A stretch of 64,000 nt of DNA. Source: Erodium maritimum (taxonomy: Eukaryota; Streptophyta; Magnoliopsida; Geraniales; Geraniaceae). The position numbers were made by a program, and so were the translations under genes. The stretch is from NCBI GenBank assembly GCA_963921825.1, contig OY997589.1:42232638-42296637 (forward strand). Direction: 5' to 3'. Position 1 is the first letter of the stretch, and each line of letters opens with the position of its first letter. Below the pieces are notes generated by a model. It was not told the origin of the DNA, did no database searches, and worked only from the letters and a program-made list of their open reading frames with translations. This document shows positions 15,614-25,717 of the stretch, one piece after another.

Positions 15614-17097
15614 GAGCCGGTGCGGTCTGTTACGCGTCCCGCGGGACGGCTTTTACGTCAACTGCGTCCCGCAAAAACGTGGGTCGGGCCGAATGTCGCG
15701 TCCTGCAATCCCGGGACGGGCCGAGGCCCGCGTCCCGTGTTTGAGCGTCATCCAATGGCTGGCCGCCACGTGGCATTTCGGAAGAAAAAAAATCCGACCG
15801 TTGGGCAATGGTTGGAAACGGTAACAATTTTTTTAATTAATAAATCTAATTATTTATAAACCCTATAAATACCCCAACCCTATTTTTATCGCTCACCCAT
15901 TCTCCAATTTACTCTCCCATTCTCAAATTCTACTCTCTCATTCCCAATATCTTCGTGAAAAATGCCATGCGACGAAAATACTCGTTCACAATCAGCAGAT
16001 GACGAACAACAAAGGTCGGACGATGTAGGATTCTCCCCCGAGGAACTAGCGCGGGATCTCCGCGATATGTTAACGCAACCTGGTGAGAACTCCGCTTTCT
16101 CCCCACATATGCAATCGGGTTCGAGCTCAAGTACTTTCAAACTATCGTTTAGTGTTTAATTTATTGTTTTATATTTATTGTTGTAATTTATTTTTGTAAT
16201 TGATTGTTGCAATTTATGTTTTGCAATTTATTTGTTTTAATTTTAAATTACTTTTGTGAGAATTATAGCTCAACCCCACCCACAAGTACAGACGAAGATT
16301 ACACACATGTCGCTGGTGAGTCTCAACAACCAGAATGGGGCACCTTCCGATCTCAACGAGGGAAGTGAGGTCCCTCTCAGCGAAACACCCCCTCTCATAC
16401 GACCGATGCAAGTCCCTCTTAAACAACTCGTCAAACGCGACCGCTAGGCAAGAATGCTTCGAAGAGGAAGGGGACCAACCTCACAGACCAAATAAGTGTC
16501 ATGGCGGAGCTGGAACGATCAAGGACCGAAGGCAACCTAGAAAGGACCCGCCTGTTTAACCAGTTAACCGAAAAGTGGGAAAAATAATTAGACAAATACA
16601 CTGTCATGGACGAAAAGGATACCTCCAACTACGGAGAAGCCCAGTTGGCACAACACGAGTCGTTTAAGACCCGAATTTTGAAAGTCATGGAAAACATTGA
16701 AGGTGAAATTGAAGCTCTTCGACAACAACAACAACAACCACCACCACCACCACAATGATTCTTGAACTTGTATTTTATTGGGGTTGTATTAAAAGGGGAT
16801 GAATAAAAGTTCAATTTCATTTTTATTCGTGTTAAATTTATTGATCATCATTTTTTATTATCATTGCTTATTTTTTTCAGAGTTATTTCAATTTTATATA
16901 ATATTAACTGTTTTGATAAATAATTAAATAAAACAACAAAATATCAATTAATTAGCCAGTCAGCATCCACTAACAATCCAAGCCTCAATCCAAGACTCAC
17001 CATTGTAAAACACAACTTATTTTTGAGTCTTAAGTCCCACTATTTTGTACAATCAGCATCCAAGCCTCTAACACAATCCATTCCATTTTACATGCTC
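15614..17097 (+). mobile_element. PIF/Harbinger-like element, decayed
   Basis: The left border reads TAA-GAGCCGG and the right border CATGCTC-TAA, giving a TAA target-site duplication (15611-15613 and 17098-17100) as PIF/Harbinger elements produce. The termini share only a short GAGC/GCTC inverted end, so the right boundary is less certain; an alternative is GCCTC-TAA near 17067-17071. It carries an ORF1-like coding remnant with a plausible promoter (TATAAATA near 15864). No DDE transposase is present. Confidence 0.5.
15962..16757 (+). pseudogene. Harbinger ORF1-like (NAM-associated/Myb-type) coding remnant
   Basis: An ATG at 15962 opens 65 codons of acidic, Ser/Gln-rich sequence. After an AT-rich gap (about 16150-16265) that could be an intron, coding-like sequence resumes. 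The 3' part encodes a charged helix ending in a Gln-Pro tract (IEGEIEALRQQQQQPPPPPQ just before the stop near 16757), as in C-termini of ORF1 proteins from plant PIF/Harbinger elements. At least two stops or frameshifts (near 16445, 16490 and 16586) break the frame. The family assignment is from resemblance only. Confidence 0.45.
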
Positions 17098-17163
17098 TAA
17101 CCTAAATGAATGAACCAACAACAATTCGATTGGATTATTAATTAAATTAACTGATTTTAGTTT

Positions 17164-17995
17164 TTTGGGGAAAGCGGAGTATTGCTAGATTTTATAAATC
17201 ATTCGGTGAAGACATACAAACGACTCTTCAAAACTTGTAACTGTTGATCGCACAAGAACAACGGTAAACATTACATACTCTAGACAAACTAGACCATAAT
17301 ATTACCGACCCCTAATCAAACATGCAACGCAACATAATGCGCCCAGAACATGCAACCATACCGTGCACGCCAAAAGTGCAACAAAGTGCACACCATAAGT
17401 GCCACATAACGGGCATACAAAAGTACAACGGGTGTACACCAAGCTGCAACAAGTGCAGTTATTTGTCCTGAAAATGCCACAACCAAAACCAAAACCAACC
17501 AAAAAAGAATAGGAAAAACTAGAAACGAGACCATGTCTCCTGGGATCCAACCGCACTGACCATCTCGGTATTTATCCATCTTATTGTGATCACCAGTATC
17601 CAAAGAACAATGTCGGAGAAACGAAGACTCACACATAACACTTCAACTCTCCTTCCGCAACGCCCCTTCCATACTCGGAGTATAAATCCAAGGTTGCCTC
17701 AACGGACTATCTGGCCTAAACCGCGAAATACGGCGCACCGAAGAGATTAAAGGAGCCGAAATTGGAAGAGGAGAAAAAATCATGTGACAAACGAACGAGA
17801 ACCGGGTATTCATGACCAACGAAATAGAATCCTCGAGAGAAGATGGAGAAAGCGAAGAGGTTGGCCTTCGTCGGCAACAACCGAGACAGATCCCTAACTG
17901 TTACTGACGGGGCAAGAGATTAAATGAAGAGGGAGAGGACTACGAGAGTTTTGTATTTGCTCTGTGTTAAAGGAGGGGGAGAAAAACTCTAAGGT
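17164..17995 (-). mobile_element. Short retroposon (LINE-derived or SINE-like) with target-site duplication
   Basis: The flanks TTAACTGATTTTAGTTT (17147-17163) and TTAACTAATTTCAGTTT (17996-18012) match at 15 of 17 positions, as expected for a decayed target-primed insertion. The left edge TTTTTTGGGG is a poly-A tail on the minus strand, so the element runs right to left. The minus strand has long GT-rich open frames (to 106 codons, 17316-17636) with hydrophobic low-complexity content but no reverse transcriptase. It is probably an internally deleted, non-autonomous LINE derivative. Confidence 0.55.
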
Positions 17996-18221
17996 TTAAC
18001 TAATTTCAGTTTCATAACTAAGCGTTGAGTTATTTCACATAATATTATATTTCTTTTACTAAAACATCTCATATAAATATTAGGTGTCATAAATTTGTCT
18101 CATAAAAAAAAGTTTTATTAATTTAATTCTACATATATGGAAAATAAATTGACAGCTTATTATACTAGTTTTTAAAATATTTAAATTGTTTCAACAAAAA
18201 TTAGTCAGTTTACCATCCCAA

Positions 18222-19500
18222 TTTTTTTAGAAGGAATGGATATATTATTAATTAAAGTATTCAGAGGGGATCACAAAACTGCTCTCACCATACAACCAAT
18301 AAACTAGAATACCATTGGAAAACAAGAACTGAAAAGTAAATGTTGCTATGGGTATTGGGGCGGTCGGAGGGGGAAATTTGCGGTAGCATCCAAGACACCG
18401 ATACAGCATGCTCCAACCAAAGGGCACTGATCGAGCAGACCAAGTGGAAAGTTTGTAGTGGTGGACCGATAACTCTCCCGGTAAGTCAGTGTGCGTCGTC
18501 CTCCCTTGACTGATACTGGTAGGGCTCCTGAACGCGGGAGTGCTGACCCCAATCTGGTAGGGGAGAACCTTGTCGACTTTTGGTGGAACCGTTGCCACCT
18601 TACGTCTAGGGAGGCGGTGCAGTCGACCAACCCCTCCCTAGACCCTGTTGGAATCATTCCGCAGGGCGAGGGTGCCTGAAGCCCCCCGCCGCTGCTATGT
18701 GTGATGCACCATCATAATTACAAGACATCATCGAGATCCGTGCCAAAATATACCCAGGATCCGCCCCGGCCTGTTTAACCGCCCCAGATGGGCCGACCCA
18801 CGGGGGTCTGCCTCTGCCCGAACCCGGACCACCCAGACTTCCATACCCGAGATCACCGACCCACTTCTCAATTGAAACTGGCTCCGTCCTCGTCCTCACT
18901 GTTCCTGCAAACAGGCCTCGGCCCACAACTAGGTCATGGATGCCCAGCCTACACTCGAGACGGAATCGGTCCCGGCCCAGACCAGCGACCCGGACCTCTT
19001 CGTCTCCCTCATCGTGGCACAGAACCCTAGGCCTTCCCGTCCCCGACGTAGCCGCCGCACCTGTCACCCCCGCCGAGACTCCACGGCCTTCCCCATATCG
19101 ACCTGATGCGGGCGTGATCGTGCCGCCCATGTAACGAGAAACCCTTTTACGGTCCGCTCCTGCCACGACACCCCATCGGAAAGCACTGATGGGTGATCAT
19201 CATATCGGCTTTTGAACCAAGACAATGGATGCTTTGACGGAGTTTTCGCCCATGGCGAGCGTGCTCTTTCTCCCCAGTTGCTCGACGACAGGAGGTTGCC
19301 GGAAACCGCCGCCTCCCTTGATCGCAAAACCCTAGATGTGTAGAGCTGCATATCCCATGAATACCTAGAGAAGCACCGTGGGATGAGTTGTACTTGGCCC
19401 CATGGCATATTGGCATAGAGGAGAAGCCAGCCATGGAGAAGAGCCACTGAGATCGTCGTTGCAGCCAAAGGAGAATAGGGCATGGCGGCGACTATCTCTC
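18222..19500 (-). mobile_element. Putative LINE-derived segment, minus strand
   Basis: On the minus strand the segment ends with an A tract (TTTTTTTAGAAGG on the plus strand near 18226) after TTTAATTAATAATATATCC, which looks like a LINE 3' end. Upstream is very GC-rich coding-like sequence, including a 170-codon frame (18654-19166) rich in Gly and Arg. No reverse transcriptase or endonuclease motif is seen, and I found no convincing target-site duplication, so this is tentative. Confidence 0.35.
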
Positions 19501-20113
19501 ATAACATATATTATAATATACGCATCACAAAATTAACGATATTTTTGTTTTTATATTAACATATATAATATGTATAAATAACTTTAAAGTGACATAATGA
19601 TATTTCAGTTATTTTGGTTCATTCGATTATCTAATTGTAGTAGTGAAAATCAAACCTAAATTTTAAAATTAATCAAACTAATTGAATCAAATAAACGGAA
19701 TAATCAAACCATTTTTTTAATTCGAGTTTGAATATTATTTCAAATACTGCTCACCCTTAGATGTGGGTGACTTTATGAAGAGAAGGGTTAACTATTTGCG
19801 TATAACCATGAGCCTTATCGACGATATTTTATCAGCATTTTGGAGATGGCGTTTTGTAAACTTCGAAAACAACAACGATTTACGCGATATTTTTCGTACC
19901 GCGCTAACAATAACGCCATAACGCGGTGGACATGTGTAATCGTAACCTATATTATGCCTACAACACGACCCATGAGTCGGGAAAGGGTTATTCAAGCTGC
20001 CCCTTCAACGGTGGACATGCGAAATCAGACGACTTTTAAGTCATCTAAGGGCGCCCTCTCAAGTGTCAAGGAGTAGCAATTAACTTTGTGTGTCCTCTTT
20101 GGCTTGTATGTTT
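19501..20113. other. No gene recognised
   Basis: AT-rich to about 19740, then mixed sequence with short overlapping frames (for example 19840-20076) and no recognised domain, tandem repeat or terminal repeat. Confidence 0.5.
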
Positions 20114-20136
20114 GGGGGGGGGGGGGGGGGGGGGGG
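20114..20136. repeat. G homopolymer, 23 bases
   Basis: An uninterrupted run of 23 G follows TATGTTT. It lies upstream of the Harbinger ORF1 remnant. Length may vary or be mis-called by sequencing. Confidence 0.95.
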
Positions 20137-21239
20137 ACTTCTCTTCATGGTTTTAAAGGTTTTACCTTTAAGGTCCATTGTTTCCGGTACATCACTGACC
20201 CTTTGGAAATATGCGCCGATTGATGGACTTGCTCTGCGTGGAGCCACGTGATGACTCCTAAATTCGTCCACATGCCCAAATTTTCCTATTTAAACTTCAC
20301 CTCCTTTCTCAAATTCACACCACTAATCCTCTAGCTCTTTATACTATTACTCTTAATTAATTTCCGCTCGTTATGAAATTCGATCCTTTTTGGTGGGGAG
20401 GATTACACCGTTCCAGAAATGTAATAAACATCCATTGATGATGATGTCCCTTACGAGTGGTCCAGTCCCGAGGTTACGAAAGAAACTCAAGACCCTCCTA
20501 GTGGGTTGAGAGTCCTCTTTACGCGTCCTTCTTTGGCATCTCATGGTTCTAGACTGTCCAACCTATCGAGTGGGGCGAAACCTAAAACGGATGTGGATCA
20601 AGTGGAGTATCGCGGAGGAGGAACGTCTTGGTTGCACTTGGATGAAAATCTCAATTGACCCATTTTTTTAGAATAGTAAGAATAAAGAAGGATACCAAGA
20701 TGACACCGAGAAGAGGTGGAACTCATGTGAAGGAAAATGATCTGATTCGGTCCGAAAAGAATTGCAAAGACCACTGCACCTTATCAACGAGAGCCATGAA
20801 TTTCCACATGAAACTTTTTTATTTATCAACAAAGTTTTTGATTGATAAAGACCTAAACCTTCCAAAATGGAAAGGAATGACAAGTCTGTAAGCCAACACT
20901 CTCCAAGAACAGGCAACATAACAGGAATCCAATCATGGGTTTAAATAGGCATGTAACCTAGATTTCACAACATTGAAGCAAACAGAGCACTCAAACAGTG
21001 GAGCAAAACAAAAATCAACAAAAAGGTCTATAACCTAGCTTTTCCTATTGTGAAGAACTCAAGAAAAAACAGAAACGATCCTAAAACAAGGTTACACAAA
21101 ACTAAACGAAAAAGAAAGCAAAAAAAGTACTACCTCTGTAACACCCAAAAGGCACCTACCACCACAGCTGCACGTACCACGAGCCCAACAGCCAACGACC
21201 TAGCTCTTGGACCAACCTTAAACTCGTCGAAGCCATATG

Positions 21240-24200
21240 TGTAATAACCACTCCCGGTCAACGCTAATCAAATCTGCGAAAAACAGGAAAATTTAAAATT
21301 TTTGGACAAACACTTAAACGAACCCAAATTTGACCCCGAGGGTCATACCGGACTTAAGTTGACCCTGATATCGACCAAAGTGAGTTCCGGGGGACTCAGG
21401 GCAACTTTCTGACCAATTTGGGAAATGTTGACTTTTCGCTGGAAAAGTCAACCGAGCGACGTTTTGGTCCATTCGAGGACCGTTTTGGATCCAAAAAGCT
21501 TAGCCGTCGTCGCAGCGGTCTTAGTTGAGCCGTTTCCTTATAGCCCGTGAAGTTTCGTAATTTCTTGGGAAAAGTGCCCGTTCGGGGCCCGAAACGTCCG
21601 AATTTCGCGAATCCGATTGGAAAATATCTAGAAGATATTTTCCAAAATGGTGTGGGACCCACTTGCCACATGTCACAAATGTGGTGGTGTTAGGTTTATT
21701 GAACAAAACAATTGATGAGACTTTAGTGTTATTTTGTAAATAAGTAAAGTTTGTGTTAGTTTTTAAAACAAATAAAAGGGAAAGTAAGACTATGTCTCGG
21801 CCAACACTTCACAATTAGAAAAAAGGTAGACTTTTAGAGAGAGAAAGGAAGAGAGAAGGAGGAGAGAAAAAGAGAAGAGGCTTGGGGAATTTGTGACGTT
21901 TCTCGTTCATCAAGCCGTTGGATCGTCTCAACGATAGAAGATTCAAGCTCACACCGTCATTCTCTACGGTGAGCCCTAACCGATTTTCATTTTGGTACGT
22001 TTGAAATTTAGGGTTTGAGTTTAAACGGTTTGATTATGGTTGGGTTTTGGTTAGAATTGGTTTAAAGATGAATGGTTGAGGTTTGGGGTTCGTTAGGAAC
22101 GTTTTGGGGCAAAAAGGAAATTTTCCTAATTGTGGCCGGGTGGGGCCCACATGCCCGAGTATCGGGTTTTCGTGTTCGGGTGGTTTAGGGCGATCCCCAA
22201 GTAGTTCATCCACACCCGGATCGAAATTTGGAATTAAAATGTGAAAGTTGTAATTGACGGGTTTAGAAACTTTAAACGCGAATTAAATTACTCGTTAGTC
22301 GGAAATTGATTCCGTCGAGTGCATAGGAACCCTTGAATATTCTAAGACCGTAGAAACGAAAACGGGAATTCTCGGAGCCCCGGAAGGGCATTTACAAAAC
22401 CCGGGCAGATTCGCCATGTCGGGCGAATCGGGCCTTTACGGGCCCTTTATCGACAATGTCGGGTAATTGGGAAGTTTGGGAGTGATCGACATTGTCGGGG
22501 TTACGTTTGGGCGTTAAGTTTACTGAATTTCAGTTTATTCCTGCGAGTTTAAAAGTGCCTTAAAATTGTGTCCTTTTAGATCGTGCCGCGGACCGAGGCA
22601 AGGGAAAGCTGGGTGAGTGACTGAGGTCACGCCGGAGCTCGTTGGTTTTCTTTTGGAGAACACGCACGAGGTAGGGAAAAGTAGCCGGATCTCGGCCCTG
22701 ACTAGGGAAAGTTAACAGTAGAAATGCATGTGACACTTGGGTGTCGTGGGTTAAGTAGGTTATCGAATATTAGAAATGCATGTGACACTTGGGGTGTCGT
22801 GGGTTAAGTAGGTTATCGAAGATTGGAAATGCATGTGACACTTAGTAGTGTCGTAGGAGCAGAGAACTTATCGATGTTAGAATTACTGGAGGCATATGAC
22901 CATGCCCGGAGGTTGATTGTGAACTTATCGATATTAGGAGTACTGGAGGCATATGACCATGCCCGGAGGTTGATTGTGAAACTGTTGATATTAGAACTGC
23001 TGGAGGCATTGGTTATGCCCGGAGGTTGTTTGTGTAATTTGTGTCTTGGGTGGCCATGAGAGCCCGTGTTTTACTGTTGTGTCTTGGGTGGCCGTGAGTG
23101 CCGTGGGGTTGTTGAGCCCGTGAGTTACTGTTGGTGTGTCTTGGGTGGCCATGAGTGCCCGTGGGGTTGTTGAGCCCGTGAGTTATGGTTGGTGTGTCTT
23201 GGGAGGTCGTGAGTGCCCGTGGGGTTGTTGAGTCCGTGTTTTACTGTTGGTGTCTTGGGCGGCCATGAGTGCCTGTGGAGTGTTGAACCTGTGTTGTTGC
23301 TGTTTGTTGAACTTTGCTTGTGATTGTGATTGTGTTTGCCCGAAGTTAGTGACCCGACTGTGTGTCGGGAAGTGGTGTGGAATTTGGCTGGCTTACCTGA
23401 CAGGGATCGGTAAGTTGCGAGCGTTCTTTGGCTGGCCTGACCGAGTTTGAGTCTCAGGAGGTTGCGAGCGTTCTTTGGCTGGCTTGACCGAGTTCGAGTC
23501 TCGGGAAGTTGCGAGCGTTCTTTGGCTAGCCTGACCGAGTTCGAGTCTCGGGAGGTTGTGAGCGTTTTTAGGCGATGAGAGGGCAGCTCCCCTTCCGACT
23601 AGCTATTGAAAAAGCAGCGATGTATATATCGCCAACAGGTCGACCGCCTGGAGCCTGACAGGGATCGGCAATGCGCGTGGGGCAGGCTCGAGCCCAGCCG
23701 GTTAGCAACCGGCACTGAGCAGCTGACAGGAGTGCGATCCTTTGTGATCTTGTTTGGTGTGCGATCCTTTGTGATCTTGGGTGTTGCGTGGTGGTCTATC
23801 GTGTCTTTGGAGGAGGTCGTCAATCGTCGTGTCGGGTCTACTTTACGTGTCGAGTGTTGAGTCGGCTGAGGAAAGTATCAGTGTGTGGGTGTCGGTCGGG
23901 TTACTTGAGTTTGGGGATAGTGATCCCCGGTGTTGAGTTGGTTGTTGGTGTTACCGGCTTTGTCTGCTGATTATGCCATAGTCAGTCTGTTATCCGTGGT
24001 GGTGAGCGAACGCTCACCCCTAGCTACTTTTCCTACAGGTACCGTTCGCAGGTTGGACTAGGTGAGCTTCTGAAGCTTGAAGAGCTAGGAGCGGGATTCT
24101 GGGTTTATTTGAGTCTAGCGACGGATACCATACTTTTGTCCACTTGTTGGGACGTGTTTTAAGTTGTAAATATTATTTTGTTGAACAAACGGTGATCTTA

Positions 24201-24288
24201 AAGTGATTTAATGAAAAAGGTTTCAAAATGTTTTATTGTTTTAAAAGTTCACGTCCTGAGTTCGGTTTACTGAAATTGGGGCGTGACA
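21240..24288 (+). mobile_element. Solo LTR, Ty3/gypsy (Tekay/Del-like), duplication ATATG
   Basis: The element begins TGTAATAACCACTCCCGG and ends GGGGCGTGACA, with the exact 5-bp duplication ATATG on each side (21235-21239 and 24289-24293). At 3049 bp with no internal domain, it is a solo LTR left by recombination between the two LTRs of a full element. The ends resemble those of the 25718-28407 LTR in inverse orientation, so they belong to related families. Plus orientation is inferred from the 5' end pattern. The right half is filled with five successive tandem arrays. Confidence 0.88.
22720..23782. repeat. Five consecutive minisatellite arrays inside the solo LTR
   Basis: In order: about three 52-bp units containing GAAATGCATGTGACACTT (22720-22862); three roughly 57-bp units containing CATGCCCGGAGGTTG (22863-23035); about five 43-58 bp units containing GTGTCTTGGGTGGCC (23040-23292); about 3.4 units of 47 bp containing GTTGCGAGCGTTCTTTGGCT (23413-23569); and two copies of GTGCGATCCTTTGTGATCTT (about 23731-23780). 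Each array has its own unrelated unit. Confidence 0.9.
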
Positions 24289-25717
24289 ATATGGACCCCG
24301 ACACGCCGGTGGCCAGCACCACAAATGGCAGAGTACTACACCCATGACCTCATCCTAGCTGGATCTACAACAAAGCCAAACGTGTAATAATACTCGACGT
24401 CGGTAAATACTGTGACCGCCGAGCCTCTGCTACCACTGTGATCGAAGGAGGGAAGATTAACCAAAGATTGGTACAAGAGGGAGGGAGAACACAAGAGAAA
24501 TGTCTCACCCGATGAGAGGCACCCGAAACAAACCACGAACCGTCGGATCAAGAAGCTTCTAGTAGAAACAAAAAAGACTCTGTCACTGGAAGCACAAAAG
24601 CTAAGGAAACCCACGAGCGAGAGGATTGAGCTGAAGATAGGAATAGATTCGGCCGAAGGAGTACCAAATCTAGACCCAAGGAGCAAAAATCGGGTACCAC
24701 AATCACCAAAACCACAACAAGCGGAACTCAACGACAAAGGACCAACACATATAACACCTAGGTGGAGAGCATCGCAGACAATGAACCGGTATAGGCCATC
24801 CCCAACAACCCTGAGGCCTAACTACCCAAAACCACCAAAACAAGCGCAAAGCAGTGAGGAGAAGGGAGCGGTGGAGAAGCCTCCAAACAAAGAGTATGAC
24901 CTTCAAAGAGATAGGGGAGGAGGAAGGGAAGAGGGGTGGACACCGCTGACAATGAACATGGCCTAATCCACAACCATCACTGGTGGAGGAGAAGAAGAAG
25001 ACGAAGAGGCGGGGTCGGCAAGTAAATTTATGTTTTTTGGAGAGGGATGAAAAGAGGGAGTGTTTACGCCTAGAGGAGGCATAATTGTAATTTCCACATG
25101 AACTTCAACGCATAACCAACGATCACCAAAGCGGGATGTCCGATGATCAAGTTATGGAGCCGGTTGAGGAGATGTACATGAGGGATGCAAAGCACGAATT
25201 CACATGGAAAACATTGGTTGAAACTTGTGAAAGATGAACCAAAGTTGACTGCAAGACACTTTTTTTCACCTTCTCTTGCTCCTCCTTCACTCATTGAACC
25301 ATTTTCAAGCAAATCTAGCAAGAGGACTCGGGTGGACGAGCACGGTTCCTACACCTCAAGCGAGCCAACTGATAGGAGCAATATGGTTTCAGATGTCCGC
25401 CAAAGATGCGAAGAACAAATGTAAGGGGAAGGTGTCGACGTTTATGGAAGCATATCTTACTGAGGGAATCCATGAGTTTGCAAGCATTCAGAAATGTTCA
25501 CATAAGTATGTTGTGCAACCGACGAAGCAAAAATGCAAGCTTCTCGCTGACCTACAATCGTAACTCAACCTATACAAAGAGGAGAGGGCCAAGAAAACTT
25601 CGTTCATATCCCTTAAATAGTCTGTAACATACTAGGTAGTCATTACGATATTGGCGAGCTAGCTTGGGATGTGATTTTCTTGTTTGTTTTCCGTTATTTT
25701 ATCTTATTTCCCATTGT

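Larger units (their letters stand above)
20813..25088 (-). mobile_element. LINE-derived insertion (minus strand), itself interrupted by a solo LTR
   Basis: A perfect 14-bp repeat AATTTCCACATGAA lies at 20799-20812 and 25089-25102. The left edge ACTTTTTTATTTATCAAC is, on the minus strand, a GTTGATAAATAAAAAAGT tail, the usual plant LINE 3' end. Removing the later LTR leaves about 1.2 kb (20813-21239 and 24294-25088), so the copy is truncated or internally deleted. The 24294-25080 part holds a 133-codon minus-strand frame (24336-24737) but no reverse transcriptase. Confidence 0.72.
20284..25640 (+). pseudogene. Harbinger ORF1-like remnant split by a LINE insertion
   Basis: The left part (about 20284-20798) has a TATTTAAA-type box, a leader and a decayed frame including a SWLHLDENLN block near 20625-20655. 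The right part resumes after the LINE's right duplication at 25103. It contains HWLKLVKDEPKL and SSKRTRVDEHGSY-type blocks (about 25208-25360), typical of the NAM-associated region of plant Harbinger ORF1 proteins, and ends near 25560. Stops and frameshifts are frequent on both sides. The family call is by resemblance; that the two halves form one element is supported by the LINE duplication that separates them. Confidence 0.5.

Noticed and set aside
18654-19166. 170-codon Gly/Arg-rich minus-strand frame
   Set aside because: Overlapping open frames exist on both strands because of high GC content; no domain or gene-like exon structure could be supported, so it is only mentioned as part of a putative LINE segment.
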